Of a DNA stretch of 64,000 nt, positions 1-11,423 are shown piece after piece. Made by a program: the position numbers and the translations under genes. The stretch comes from Streptomyces canus (GTDB taxonomy: Bacteria > Actinomycetota > Actinomycetes > Streptomycetales > Streptomycetaceae): positions 5,880,001 to 5,944,000 of the forward strand of contig NZ_JAUSYQ010000002.1 of assembly GCF_030816965.1 (NCBI RefSeq), given 5' to 3'. The notes beneath the pieces were generated by a model. The model did not search any database. It worked only from the letters and a program-made list of their open reading frames with translations, and had not been told where the DNA came from. Positions within the stretch are counted from its first letter, which is position 1, and every line of letters begins with the position of its first letter.

Positions 1-277
1 GGAGCATCTAGGCCGCCGAGCTTGCTTGGTGGTCCAGGGCCATTACGTCGGCACACGTTCGACGGTGGTTGCTCATGGGTGGAACGTTGATTATTCGGCA
101 CTCTCAGTCATCTCGGGCTGCAAGTACTGCTCTTCGGAGCGTGGAACGCTGATCACGAGTGGCGGGGGTGCCGGGCACGCTGTTGGGTGTCTGAGGGAAT
201 GAACCCCCTCGATGCCGGCCCCAGTAACTCGCCTGTGAGGGCGGGGTGATGGGTGGCTGGTCGTTGTTTGAGAACTG

Positions 278-302
<25 letters not shown>
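1..302 (+). other. 16S-23S internal transcribed spacer (partial)
   Basis: Non-coding spacer upstream of the 23S gene; the 16S 3' end is not in the window. No tRNA cloverleaf is seen, as is usual for Streptomyces rrn spacers. A 13-nt box, GTGGAACG(T/C)TGAT, occurs twice (79-91 and 141-153). The last part, 278-294, is perfectly complementary to sequence just past the 23S 3' end and forms the base of the 23S processing stalk. Short open frames here are not genes. Confidence 0.85.
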
Positions 303-3440
<3,138 letters not shown>

Positions 3441-3488
3441 TTAGTTCTGAGGCAACGACTGTGTGTTTTCCGGTCTGTGTTTCATAGT

Positions 3489-3606
3489 GTTTCGGTGGTC
3501 ATAGCGTGAGGGAAACGCCCGGTTACATTCCGAACCCGGAAGCTAAGCCTTACAGCGCCGATGGTACTGCAGGGGGGACCCTGTGGGAGAGTAGGACACC
3601 GCCGAA
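3489..3606 (+). rRNA. 5S ribosomal RNA
   Basis: Small-subunit-distal 5S gene of about 118-120 nt starting GTTTCGGTGGTCATAGCG, with the conserved CCGAACCCGGAAGCTAAG loop and ending in the complementary CACCGCCGAAC. It follows 23S by about 65 bp, completing the 16S-23S-5S order. It ends directly at the operon terminator. Ends may be off by one or two bases. Confidence 0.95.
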
Positions 3607-3616
3607 CAATTTTTGA

Positions 3617-3650
3617 GAAAACCCCCGTTCCATTCGGAACGGGGGTTTTC
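3617..3650 (+). terminator. rRNA operon terminator
   Basis: Perfect 15-bp stem (3617-3631 with 3636-3650) around a 4-nt ATTC loop, starting with A's and ending in TTTTC, 10 bp after the 5S gene. It is a textbook intrinsic terminator for the rrn operon. It ends only 18 bp before the ATG of the next gene. Confidence 0.93.
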
Positions 3651-3668
3651 TGCGTTTAGGCTCGATAC

Positions 3669-4313
3669 ATGCGCTACGACCTCGTCATCTTCGACAACGA
3701 CGGTGTTCTCGTCGACAGTGAGCCGATTTCCAATCGGCATCTCGCCGCGTATCTGACGGAGCTCGGGCACCCGACCTCCTACGAGGACTCCATCCGCGAC
3801 TACATGGGCTCCGCCATGCACCGCATCCACGACCTCGTCCTGGAACAGACCGGGCGGCGGCTGCCGGAGGACTTCGACGACGTCTTCCATGCGCGGGTGT
3901 TCGCCGCGTTCGAGCGGGAGTTGCAGCCCGTGGCCGACGTGGCGGGCGTACTGGAGAAGCTGGCGGCGGACGGGGTGCCGTACTGCGTCGCGTCCTCCGG
4001 GAGTCATGAGCGGATCCGGGTGGGGCATCGGGCGACCGGGCTCGACCGGTGGTTCGCGGACGAGCGGATCTTCAGTTCGCAGGATGTGGGGCGAGGGAAG
4101 CCGGCGCCTGATCTGTTCCTGTACGCCGCCGAGCGGATGGGGGTCGAGCCCGGGCGGTGTGTAGTGATTGAGGACAGTCCGCTGGGCGTACAGGCGGCTG
4201 TCGCGGCCGGGATGGACGTGTACGGCTTCACCGCCATGACGCCTGCCGCCAAGCTCGAGGGGGGCACTCAACTCTTCTCCGACATGGGTGAGTTGGCGGA
4301 CCTGCTCGTCTGA
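3669..4313 (+). CDS. HAD-superfamily phosphatase (beta-phosphoglucomutase-like)
   Basis: A 214-residue haloacid dehalogenase-type hydrolase, expected to dephosphorylate a small phosphorylated metabolite; the substrate cannot be read from sequence. All four HAD motifs are present: D9-N-D11-G near the N-terminus, the S/T motif in VASSGS (about 108-112), K144 in GKPAPD and the acidic pair E168-D169 in VIEDSP. A cap domain lies between motifs I and II. No Shine-Dalgarno precedes the ATG. Instead a TAGGCT -10-like hexamer (3657-3662) lies 6 bp upstream, so the mRNA may be leaderless. It is the first gene after the rRNA operon. Confidence 0.85.
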   Translation: MRYDLVIFDNDGVLVDSEPISNRHLAAYLTELGHPTSYEDSIRDYMGSAMHRIHDLVLEQTGRRLPEDFDDVFHARVFAAFERELQPVADVAGVLEKLAADGVPYCVASSGSHERIRVGHRATGLDRWFADERIFSSQDVGRGKPAPDLFLYAAERMGVEPGRCVVIEDSPLGVQAAVAAGMDVYGFTAMTPAAKLEGGTQLFSDMGELADLLV

Positions 4314-4382
4314 CATTTGTCATGCCGAGGTCCGGACGATCGTTTCTACTGGCACCCCCTCGCCGGACGAGAAGCTGAGGGC

Positions 4383-5066
4383 ATGACGACGAAGACGAAC
4401 TCGAAGCGCGCGAACCTGGCTCCTCTGATCGTGGACGTGGCTGTGCCGATCGGGGCGTACTACCTGCTCAAGGACGGACTCGGGACGAGCACGTTGATGG
4501 CGCTGGGCCTCAGCAGTGTCGTCCCGGCCGTGCGGACCGGCTGGAGCGTGGTGAAGGAGCGAGCGGTCAACGGTCTCGCCGCGCTCATCCTCGTCGTCAA
4601 CGTCATGGGGCTGCTGCTCAGCTTCGTGGCCGGCGACCCGCGGCTGATGCTCGCCAAGGACAGCGGGGTCAGCAGTGTGATCGGCATCGGCGTTCTCGTC
4701 TCCGTCGCGCTGGGGAGGCCGATGATGACCGCGGGCATGAAACCCTGGCTCGTGAAGGGGATCGCGGAGCGGGAGGCCGCCTGGGGACGGCTCCAGGACA
4801 CGTCGGCGGACTTCCGGCGGGCCGAGCGGCGGTTCTCCGTGGTGTGGGGGGTCGTACTGCTGACGGAGTGCGTGCTGCGGGTCGTGGGGGCGTACACGCT
4901 GCCGGTGGACACGATGGTGTGGCTCGGGTCCGTGGTCATGGTCGTGTCGATGGCGGTGGCCTTCCTGGTCAGCGGGGCCATCGGGGCCGGACCCATGGCC
5001 CGGATGCTGATCGCTGAGACGAAGACCTGTGCCCCCGTGAGGTCCGAGGTCGCCCTCGCCCGATAA
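4383..5066 (+). CDS. VC0807-family integral membrane protein
   Basis: A 227-residue membrane protein of the VC0807 family, function unknown. The start is set at ATG 4383 (MTTKTNSKR), with GAGGGC just upstream; the open frame runs on to 4317, but that extension lacks a ribosome site. Several hydrophobic segments are visible (about residues 15-35, 45-60, 70-90, 100-115, 155-175, 185-210), with a short charged cytoplasmic stretch near 120-150. It sits between the HAD phosphatase and an MFS transporter on the same strand. Confidence 0.7.
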   Translation: MTTKTNSKRANLAPLIVDVAVPIGAYYLLKDGLGTSTLMALGLSSVVPAVRTGWSVVKERAVNGLAALILVVNVMGLLLSFVAGDPRLMLAKDSGVSSVIGIGVLVSVALGRPMMTAGMKPWLVKGIAEREAAWGRLQDTSADFRRAERRFSVVWGVVLLTECVLRVVGAYTLPVDTMVWLGSVVMVVSMAVAFLVSGAIGAGPMARMLIAETKTCAPVRSEVALAR

Positions 5067-5132
5067 AGCTGAGTGAAACTCATCTTTGGCTGGATCTACC
5101 CACGAGTACGCCGGGGCCCTACGCTCGCCGCC

Positions 5133-6344
5133 ATGACAGATGTGCTGCGGCGCGGTAGGGCCTCGCTGGCGTTCAGCTTCTTCGCGCAAGGTGTCGCCTT
5201 TGCTCTGCTGGTGACGCGGATCCCCGCGATCCAGGACCGGTACGGCGTCTCCGACGCGCTGCTGCCCGCCTTCCTGGCCGCCGTGCCGATCCTCGCCGGC
5301 GTCGGGAGCGTCTCGACCGAGCACCTGGTGAAGCGGATCCGGCCCAGTCGGCTGCTGCGATTCGCCCAGCCCGTCGTGCTCCTGGCGCTGCTCGGGGTGG
5401 GGGCCGGGGACTCGACGGTCGAGCTGGGCGTCTCGCTCGCCGCCTTCGGGCTCGCCGTGGGCATGCTCGACGCGTCCATGAACATGCTCGGGGTGAGCCT
5501 GCAGCGGGCGTACGGGCGCAGCATCATGCTGAGCTTCCACGCGGTGTTCAGTCTCGGCGGGATCGCCGGGGCCTCGCTCGCCTGGGTGGGGGCGCACTGG
5601 CATCTCGCGCTGTTCGTGTCCTATCTGCCGGTCGTGGTCGCGCTGCTGCCGCTGTGCCTGGTGGGGAGTCGGTGGTATGTCGACGGGGACGCCACCGTCG
5701 TGGAGGAGAAGCCGCAGGGCGGGGAGACGGTGGTCTTCAAGCTGCTGCTGCCGCTGTGTCTGGTGATGACCTTCGCGTATATCGGGGACTCCACCGTCTC
5801 CAACTGGAGTGCGAAGTATCTGCAGGATGTGCTGGGGAGCTCGGAGCAGCTGGCCACCGTGCCGTACAACGTGTACATGGTGACCACCCTGATCGGGCGG
5901 ACCATCGGGGACTTGGGGGTGCGGCGGTTCGGGGCCGCGACGGTCGTACGGCTGGGGTCGTTGGTGGCCGCCGGGGGGTTCGCGGTGGTGGCCGTGGCGC
6001 CCGGACCGTGGGTCGGGATGCTCGGGTTCACGCTGCTGGGGCTGGGGTTGTGTGTGCTGGTGCCGCAGACCTTCGCGGCGGCAGGGCGGTTGTTCCCGGG
6101 GGCCTCGGATGCTGCGGTCGCTCGGCTCAATGTCTTCAACTACGTGGGGTTTCTGGTCGGTTCGCCGTTGGTGGGGGCCTTGGGGGACGCGTGGAGCTAT
6201 CGCGGGGCCATGCTTGTGCCGATGGTGTTGGTGCTGGTGACGCTGGTGTACGCCAAGTCGTTCGAGGCTCAACCGGACCGATACGGTGGCGGGCATGAGC
6301 GGCCGCGCACAGCTGATGTGGGACGAGGCAGTAACGGGCTATGA
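5133..6344 (+). CDS. MFS transporter
   Basis: A 403-residue major facilitator with about 12 hydrophobic segments; the substrate is unknown. The start is ATG 5133 (MTDVLRRGRASLAFS), which places the first membrane helix correctly; the longer frame from 5073 adds an implausible N-terminus. The family resembles the FucP/YbjJ-like group (helix 1 reads SFFAQGVAFALLVTRIPAIQ). Its 3' end overlaps the start of the downstream acuC-like gene by 50 nt, which suggests co-transcription. Confidence 0.85.
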   Translation: MTDVLRRGRASLAFSFFAQGVAFALLVTRIPAIQDRYGVSDALLPAFLAAVPILAGVGSVSTEHLVKRIRPSRLLRFAQPVVLLALLGVGAGDSTVELGVSLAAFGLAVGMLDASMNMLGVSLQRAYGRSIMLSFHAVFSLGGIAGASLAWVGAHWHLALFVSYLPVVVALLPLCLVGSRWYVDGDATVVEEKPQGGETVVFKLLLPLCLVMTFAYIGDSTVSNWSAKYLQDVLGSSEQLATVPYNVYMVTTLIGRTIGDLGVRRFGAATVVRLGSLVAAGGFAVVAVAPGPWVGMLGFTLLGLGLCVLVPQTFAAAGRLFPGASDAAVARLNVFNYVGFLVGSPLVGALGDAWSYRGAMLVPMVLVLVTLVYAKSFEAQPDRYGGGHERPRTADVGRGSNGL

Positions 6345-7467
6345 CTTCGGTCCGGACCATCCGATGGATCCGGTCCGGCTCGATCTGACCCGGCGACTGG
6401 TGGATGCCTTCGGACTGGACCGGGACGTGGAGGTCGTGTCGGCGAAGGCGGCGGGCGAGTCGACGTTGCGGCTCGTGCACCGCGAGGACTACGTCGAGGC
6501 CGTGAAGGCGGCTTCCGTGGACCCTGGGGCGGCCGACCAGTCGTACGGGCTGGGGACGATGGACGATCCGGCCTTCCCGCGGATGCACGAGGTGTCCGCG
6601 CTGATCGCCGGGCAGTCGGTGGGGGCGGCGGAGGCCGTGTGGCGGGGGCAGGCGCTGCATGCGGTGAACTTCGCGGGTGGGCTGCATCACGCGATGCCCG
6701 GCGGTGCCTCGGGATTCTGCATCTACAACGACGCCTCGCTCGCCATCGCGCGGCTCCTGGAGCTGGGCGCCGAGCGGGTCGCCTATGTGGACGTCGACGT
6801 GCATCACGGCGACGGGGTGCAGGCGGCGTTCTGGGAGGATCCCCGGGTTCTGACGATCTCGTTGCACGAGCATCCTCGGACGCTGTTTCCGCAGACCGGG
6901 TGGCCGGAGGAGACCGGGGCGGACTCGGCCGAGGGCAGCGCGGTGAATGTGGCGTTGCCGGCGGGGACGGGGGACGCGGGGTGGTTGCGGGCTTTCCACG
7001 CGGTGGTGCCGGAGCTGATTGCCGACTTCCGGCCCGATGTGCTGGTGACGCAGCACGGGGCCGATACGCACTTCGAGGATCCGCTGGCTCATCTCGCGGT
7101 GTCGTTGGATGCGCAGCGGGCTGTGCAGGTGGCGTGTCATGAGCTGGCGCACGAGTACGCCGGGGGGAAGTGGATCGCGCTCGGGGGCGGAGGGTACGCC
7201 GTGGTGGATGTCGTGCCCCGGTCCTGGACGCATCTGGTGGGGATCGCTGCGGGGCGGCCGGTCGATCCCGAGGCGATGATTCCCGAGGGGTGGCGGCAGG
7301 AAGTGTTCGCCCGGACCCGGCAGTTGGCGCCGGCGCGGATGACGGACGGCCGGTGGCCGGTGGCCTATGCGGGGTGGGATGCGGGGTACGACCCTGCGGA
7401 TCGGCTGGATCAGGCTGTGCTGGCTACCCGGCGGGCGGTGTTTCCGTTGCGGGGGTTGCTGGCGTAG
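6295..7467 (+). CDS. acuC: AcuC-type acetoin utilization / class I HDAC-like deacetylase
   Basis: A 390-residue zinc-dependent deacetylase of the histone-deacetylase superfamily, predicted to remove acetyl groups from protein lysines such as acetyl-CoA synthetase. The HDAC signature is intact: tandem H131-H132, metal ligands in DVDVHHGDG (D168, H170) and D257 in QHGADTH, and the GGGGYAV loop near the C-terminus. ATG 6295 (MSGRAQLMW) is chosen; an in-frame GTG at 6286 adds only three residues. It starts inside the 3' end of the MFS gene. Confidence 0.85.
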   Translation: MSGRAQLMWDEAVTGYDFGPDHPMDPVRLDLTRRLVDAFGLDRDVEVVSAKAAGESTLRLVHREDYVEAVKAASVDPGAADQSYGLGTMDDPAFPRMHEVSALIAGQSVGAAEAVWRGQALHAVNFAGGLHHAMPGGASGFCIYNDASLAIARLLELGAERVAYVDVDVHHGDGVQAAFWEDPRVLTISLHEHPRTLFPQTGWPEETGADSAEGSAVNVALPAGTGDAGWLRAFHAVVPELIADFRPDVLVTQHGADTHFEDPLAHLAVSLDAQRAVQVACHELAHEYAGGKWIALGGGGYAVVDVVPRSWTHLVGIAAGRPVDPEAMIPEGWRQEVFARTRQLAPARMTDGRWPVAYAGWDAGYDPADRLDQAVLATRRAVFPLRGLLA

Positions 7468-7570
7468 TAGGTCGCGACCGCGGGGGGCCGCGCAGGCTCC
7501 GTTACGCCGACTGTGCGGTGTTTCCCTGTTCCCGTCCCCTCCTTCGCCCCCCTCCGTCACCATCACTCAC

Positions 7571-8386
7571 GTGTTGAGCACCGGTGCCCTCCGCGCCCAT
7601 CTGCTGGCCGCTCGTCTGGCCGGGCCCGTGGCCACCTCCCGGGAGGAGAGTCTGCGGAGTTATCGATTGTTCGCGGCTCGGGATCCAAGGGTGCTGATCG
7701 GGATCGATCCCGAGTGGTCGTGGAACGAGCGGGATTTGATCGGTCTCATGGCCGACAAGTGCGGAGTTTCGGGCGATCCGCGGCACACAAGTGGCCATGA
7801 TGTGATTGACCCTGAGCGAACCCTCGTCGCGCTCGACGCCTTCGCGGAGCGGCTCGAGGCAGTTGCGCAGCGCAAGGGGGCCGTGCTCCTAGGCACCGGC
7901 CATCCGCACCGACTGCTCGGCTTCTACGCCGCCATCGCGGACGCCCTCTCGGCGGCGGGATGTACCGTCCTCACCCCTGCGCATGGTCGCTGTGTCGACA
8001 TAACGACCCGGTTCGGTCTACGCACGTACAACCTTGACTACGTACGAGGAGTCGCGCTCGTGCGGGAACCGGACGCGAAGAGCTCCGGTGGTGAGACCGG
8101 CGCACACTCGCACTCGCCGCTCCCGGTTCGTACCGTGCTGGCGGCCGCGGCGGAGAGCGGCGGCCCGCTTCCCGAGCTCGTGGTCGGGGACCATGGATGG
8201 GTCTGCGGAGCAGGTCAGCTGGGGTTTGAGGCCATTGGGCTCGCGGATACGGATGACCCCGCGCTCTTTGTGGGGGAGGCAGAGGGGGCCGTGTCCGTCG
8301 TCGTTCCACTTGATGACGCCGTGCGGTCTGATTACTACCTGCCGCTGACCCGCTACGTACTCAATCGAGCGTGTCTGTCACAGTAG
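7571..8386 (+). CDS. phosphatase-like / HAD-like conserved actinobacterial protein
   Basis: A 271-residue protein of the kind usually annotated 'phosphatase' in Streptomyces; its biochemistry is not established. It contains a nucleotide-binding-like segment (GAVLLGTGHPHRLLGFYAAIADAL), and the second half ends in a VVGDHGWVCGAGQLG loop. The start is GTG 7571 (VLSTGALRAHLLAARL); the open frame upstream is proline/arginine-rich and non-homologous in style. No strong ribosome site is visible. It lies between acuC and the small bdtA-like regulator, all on the plus strand. Confidence 0.65.
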   Translation: MLSTGALRAHLLAARLAGPVATSREESLRSYRLFAARDPRVLIGIDPEWSWNERDLIGLMADKCGVSGDPRHTSGHDVIDPERTLVALDAFAERLEAVAQRKGAVLLGTGHPHRLLGFYAAIADALSAAGCTVLTPAHGRCVDITTRFGLRTYNLDYVRGVALVREPDAKSSGGETGAHSHSPLPVRTVLAAAAESGGPLPELVVGDHGWVCGAGQLGFEAIGLADTDDPALFVGEAEGAVSVVVPLDDAVRSDYYLPLTRYVLNRACLSQ

Positions 8387-8440
8387 GCCGCCGATGGGTG
8401 CACCTCTTCCCCACTTGCATCACCCGCCCCTACATTGGGG

Positions 8441-8468
8441 AGTGAGCACGCAGCGACGAAGAGTCACC
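8441..8468 (+). promoter_or_regulatory. candidate BldD operator upstream of bdtA-like gene
   Basis: The region carries AGTGA at 8441-8445 and TCACC at 8464-8468, the two half-motifs first reported for BldD targets. Between them, 8446-8458 has an ACGCAGCG core resembling the later BldD box. This is a candidate only: flanking consensus positions are mismatched. bdtA is remembered as a direct BldD target in S. coelicolor, which makes the site plausible. Confidence 0.4.
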
Positions 8469-8515
8469 GGAAGGGGAAGCCGGTGGCCGTCGAGTGCGGA
8501 AGGTTCAGGTGTGTC

Positions 8516-8725
8516 ATGGCTGCTGAACAGAGGCCTCTGAGCGAGGTTCAGTTCCTTACCGTGGCGGAAGTCGCCTCGGTGATGCGAGTGTCGAAGATGA
8601 CCGTGTACCGGCTGGTGCACAGCGGTCATCTGCCCGCGATCAGGGTGGGGCGGTCCTTCCGTGTCCCCGAGAACGCGGTTCACGAGTACCTCCGCGAGAG
8701 CTATGTGGGGGTGGAGACGGCCTGA
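8516..8725 (+). CDS. bdtA: small BldC-like MerR-type DNA-binding protein (BdtA-like)
   Basis: A 69-residue protein that is almost entirely a winged-helix/excisionase-type helix-turn-helix: FLTVAEVASVMRVSKMTVYR, then a wing (HLPAIRVGRSFRVPE). It is related to BldC, and its position near bldN fits the BldD-target gene bdtA of S. coelicolor. ATG 8516 begins MAAEQRPLSEV. An upstream in-frame GTG (8483) has a better ribosome site (GAAGGGG) but would add 11 residues of unlikely sequence. It is expected to bind DNA as a dimer or fibre and act in development. Confidence 0.8.
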   Translation: MAAEQRPLSEVQFLTVAEVASVMRVSKMTVYRLVHSGHLPAIRVGRSFRVPENAVHEYLRESYVGVETA

Positions 8726-8804
8726 CGACAACGGACTCGGGGAGGTCTCAAGGGGGCCTCAGGGCACTCGTGGACCCCTGCCTGATCTCCCCGGTTCACC
8801 TCGA

Positions 8805-8834
8805 TTACGACCTCAGCGCTCGGGCGGGTAGGCT
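8805..8834 (+). promoter_or_regulatory. candidate sigma-A-like promoter
   Basis: TTACGA (8805-8810), an 18-bp spacer and TAGGCT (8829-8834) form a weak vegetative-type promoter about 70 bp before the small basic protein gene. This is inference from hexamer similarity only. Confidence 0.35.
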
Positions 8835-8902
8835 AGCCCCTTGTAGGTCGTATGGGCCCATGGCGCCCAGCACCGAGTGATGAGAAGTGAGCGAGGGTAG
8901 TC

Positions 8903-9001
8903 GTGGGCTCTGTTATCAAGAAGCGGCGCAAGCGGATGGCCAAGAAGAAGCACCGCAAGCTGCTCAAGCGCACGCGCGTTCAGCGTCGCAACAAGAAGTA
9001 G
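8903..9001 (+). CDS. 32-residue basic protein, AURKAIP1/COX24 domain
   Basis: A tiny gene starting GTG 8903 and ending TAG 9001. The product is 32 residues with 18 Lys/Arg: it begins [19 protein letters not shown] and ends QRRNKK. This matches the actinobacterial AURKAIP1/COX24-domain family, which is related to the mitochondrial ribosomal protein mS38; a role with ribosomal RNA is likely. GAGGG lies 6-10 nt upstream. It stands alone between its own candidate promoter and a terminator-like hairpin, so it is probably a monocistronic, highly expressed gene. Confidence 0.88.
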   Translation: MGSVIKKRRKRMAKKKHRKLLKRTRVQRRNKK

Positions 9002-9023
9002 GCGACGCGCGGAAGCGTGTTTG

Positions 9024-9054
9024 TGGCCCCCCAACCGATACCGGTGGGGGGCCA
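9024..9054 (+). terminator. hairpin terminator after basic small protein
   Basis: TGGCCCCCC (9024-9032) pairs with GGGGGGCCA (9046-9054), with a further partial stem inside. There is no T-run, as is common in Streptomyces. It lies 22 bp past the stop codon of the 32-residue protein gene. Confidence 0.75.
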
Positions 9055-9228
9055 TACGCGTGTCAGGACGTGCGCGTGGGCTGAATGTCGTCACTTCTCG
9101 CAGTGGGCAGTCATCACAGCGCAACATCGACCCGCTAAGTTGGCGGCACACGGGGAACGCGGCACAGGACCAGTGCCGTGTCAGGGCGGCACCAGGGCTG
9201 GACCACGGCTGGAAGGAAGGCGCTGATC

Positions 9229-10287
9229 TTGGGAAAGGTCGTGCTCGTGACCGGAGTGGCCCGACAGCTGGGGGGCCGGTTCGTACGACGCATCCAGCGT
9301 GACCCGCAAGTGGACCGGGTGATCGCCGTGGACGCGGTGGCGCCGGAGCACCATCTGGGCGGGGCCGACTTCGTCCAGGCGGACATCAGGCAGCCCGGCA
9401 TCGCGCGGGTACTGGCCGAGACGGCCGCCGACACCGTCGTACACCTGGATGTGACGGCGATGGCGCTCGGCAGCGGGAGCCGGACCACGGTCAAGGAGAC
9501 CAACGTCATCGGCACCATGCAGCTGCTCGGGGCCTGTCAGAAGTCGCCGAACGTCAAGCGGCTCGTGGTGAAGTCCAGTACGAACGTGTACGGCTCGGCG
9601 CCGCGGGATCCCGCCGTGTTCACGGAGACCACCCCGCCCAAGTCCCTGCCGTCCGGCGGCTTCGCCAAGGACACGGTCGAGGTCGAGGGGTATGTGCGGG
9701 GCTTTGCGCGGCGGCGCCCTGACGTGGCCGTGTGCGTGCTGAGGTTCGCCAACATCCTGGGGCCGACGGCGGACACCCCGCTCGCCTCGTACTTTGCGCT
9801 GCCGGTGCTGCCGACCGTGTTCGGGTACGACCCCCGGTTGCAGTTCGTGCACGAGGACGATGTGATCGAGGTGCTCAGGATCGCCTCGCACGAACCGGAG
9901 CGGGGCACGCTCAACAGCGGCACCTTCAACGTCGCGGGCGACGGTGTCCTGTTGCTGTCGCAGTGTTCCCGGCGGCTCGGGAGGCCCACCGTGCCCCTGC
10001 TGCTGCCGGCGGTCACCTGGGCCGGGTCGCTGGTGCGGACGCTCGGCATGACGGACTTCTCGCCCGAGCAGATCCGGCTGCTCACCCACGGCCGGGTCGT
10101 GTCGACGGTCCAGATGCGTGAGACGCTCGGATTCCGGCCGAAGTACACGACGGCGGAGACCTTCGCGGACTTCGCGAGCAGCCAGGGACCCGGGCTGCTG
10201 CCGCCGGAGGCCCTCGCGGGGGCCGTCGACAGGATCGCCGCGCTGCCCCTCGCGGGTGGCCACCCCCCGACGCAGAGCGCCAACTGA
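9229..10287 (+). CDS. NAD-dependent epimerase/dehydratase (extended SDR)
   Basis: A 352-residue extended short-chain dehydrogenase of the nucleotide-sugar epimerase type. It opens with a Rossmann fingerprint (VLVTGVARQLGGRFVRR) and carries an S-T-N-VYG motif near 110-118 in place of the usual YxxxK arrangement, followed by K in GGFAKDTVE. The start is TTG 9229, chosen because GGAAGGAAGG lies 8 nt upstream and because it puts the glycine loop at the N-terminus. It is 14 bp upstream of the acyltransferase gene, so the two probably form an operon acting on envelope lipid or sugar; the substrate is unknown. Confidence 0.8.
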   Translation: MGKVVLVTGVARQLGGRFVRRIQRDPQVDRVIAVDAVAPEHHLGGADFVQADIRQPGIARVLAETAADTVVHLDVTAMALGSGSRTTVKETNVIGTMQLLGACQKSPNVKRLVVKSSTNVYGSAPRDPAVFTETTPPKSLPSGGFAKDTVEVEGYVRGFARRRPDVAVCVLRFANILGPTADTPLASYFALPVLPTVFGYDPRLQFVHEDDVIEVLRIASHEPERGTLNSGTFNVAGDGVLLLSQCSRRLGRPTVPLLLPAVTWAGSLVRTLGMTDFSPEQIRLLTHGRVVSTVQMRETLGFRPKYTTAETFADFASSQGPGLLPPEALAGAVDRIAALPLAGGHPPTQSAN

Positions 10288-10301
10288 GGAGCGCATCAAC
10301 G

Positions 10302-11354
10302 ATGGCGGACGCCAAGGTCATTCCGTTCGACGACGACCGGTCCCGTGCAGGCGCCGTACAGCGGCCGGCGCGGCGCCGTGGCGCGGGGAGCCGGCGCAAG
10401 GGCTCCGAGCCCGCGCTGGTCCGTGAGGTCCAGCCTCTGCCCAGCAGGGCCTCCGCGCAGGATGATGTTCCTGTGACGCGTGAGGAAGAGCCGCCGCAGC
10501 AGGCGAACGACGAGGGCGGCCTGGAGCGGCGGATCGCCGGAGGCCTCAGCTTCCTGCGCCGCCGGCTCACCGGGGACTACGAGGTCGACGACTTCGGCTA
10601 CGACGAGGAACTCACCGACCAGGTCCTGATGTCCCTGCTGCGGCCGGTGTACGAGAAGTACTTCCGGGTCGAGGTGAAGGGCGTCGAGAACATCCCGGCG
10701 GAGGGTGGCGCGCTGATCGTCGCCAACCACTCCGGGACGCTGCCGCTGGACGGCCTGATGATGCAGGTCGCCGTCCACGACCACCACCCCGCGAACCGGC
10801 ACCTGCGGTTGCTGGCGGCGGACCTGGTGTTCATGCTGCCGGTGGTCAACGAACTCGCCCGCAAGGCCGGTCACACCCTCGCCTGCGCGGAAGACGCCGA
10901 GCGGCTGCTGGGGCGCGGTGAACTGGTCGGTGTGATGCCGGAGGGCTTCAAGGGCATCGGCAAGCCGTTCAGCGAGCGCTACAAGCTCCAGCGCTTCGGC
11001 CGGGGTGGGTTCGTCTCCACGGCCCTGCGCCAGCGCACCCCGATCATTCCGTGCTCGATCGTGGGAGCGGAGGAGATCTACCCGATGATCGGCAACGCGA
11101 AGACGCTGGCCCGCCTGCTGGGATTCCCGTATTTCCCGCTCACCCCGACCTTTCCCTGGCTGGGTCCCCTGGGTGCGGTTCCGCTGCCGACGAAGTGGAC
11201 GATCCAGTTCGGCGAGCCGATCCTCACGGACGGCTATCCGCCGGAGGCCGCCGAGGACCCGATGCTGATGTTCAACCTGACCGACCAGGTCAGGGAACAG
11301 ATCCAGCACACGCTGTACAAGTTGCTGGTGCAGCGGCGGTCGGTGTTCTTCTGA
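10302..11354 (+). CDS. lysophospholipid acyltransferase (PlsC-like)
   Basis: A 350-residue membrane-associated acyltransferase with a long charged N-terminal extension (about 100 residues rich in R, E and P) before the PlsC domain. The catalytic block reads NHSGTLPLDG. The His and Asp are six residues apart instead of four, resembling the TMEM68-like branch rather than classical PlsC. The second block is MPEGFKGIGKP and a third IPCSIVGAEE. It is expected to acylate a lysophospholipid or a similar acceptor. ATG 10302 has GAGGAGC upstream, 14 bp after the epimerase gene. Confidence 0.82.
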   Translation: MADAKVIPFDDDRSRAGAVQRPARRRGAGSRRKGSEPALVREVQPLPSRASAQDDVPVTREEEPPQQANDEGGLERRIAGGLSFLRRRLTGDYEVDDFGYDEELTDQVLMSLLRPVYEKYFRVEVKGVENIPAEGGALIVANHSGTLPLDGLMMQVAVHDHHPANRHLRLLAADLVFMLPVVNELARKAGHTLACAEDAERLLGRGELVGVMPEGFKGIGKPFSERYKLQRFGRGGFVSTALRQRTPIIPCSIVGAEEIYPMIGNAKTLARLLGFPYFPLTPTFPWLGPLGAVPLPTKWTIQFGEPILTDGYPPEAAEDPMLMFNLTDQVREQIQHTLYKLLVQRRSVFF

Positions 11355-11364
11355 TCTTTTCTGT

Positions 11365-11416
11365 CGTACGACGGCGGGGGCGCCCTTCATGGGAAGGGCG
11401 CCCCCGCCGTCGTACG
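11365..11416. terminator. bidirectional terminator between acyltransferase and rsbN
   Basis: A perfect 23-bp stem (11365-11387 with 11394-11416) around the 6-nt loop CATGGG. It fills the gap between two convergent genes, 10 bp after the acyltransferase stop and 7 bp past the rsbN stop, so it serves both. Confidence 0.92.
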
Positions 11417-11423
11417 GGAAGAG

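Noticed and set aside
4320..6296. 658-codon minus-strand frame
   Set aside because: It runs antisense through the VC0807 and MFS genes and is His/Pro/Arg-rich without any domain; the plus-strand frames have clear membrane helices and normal composition.
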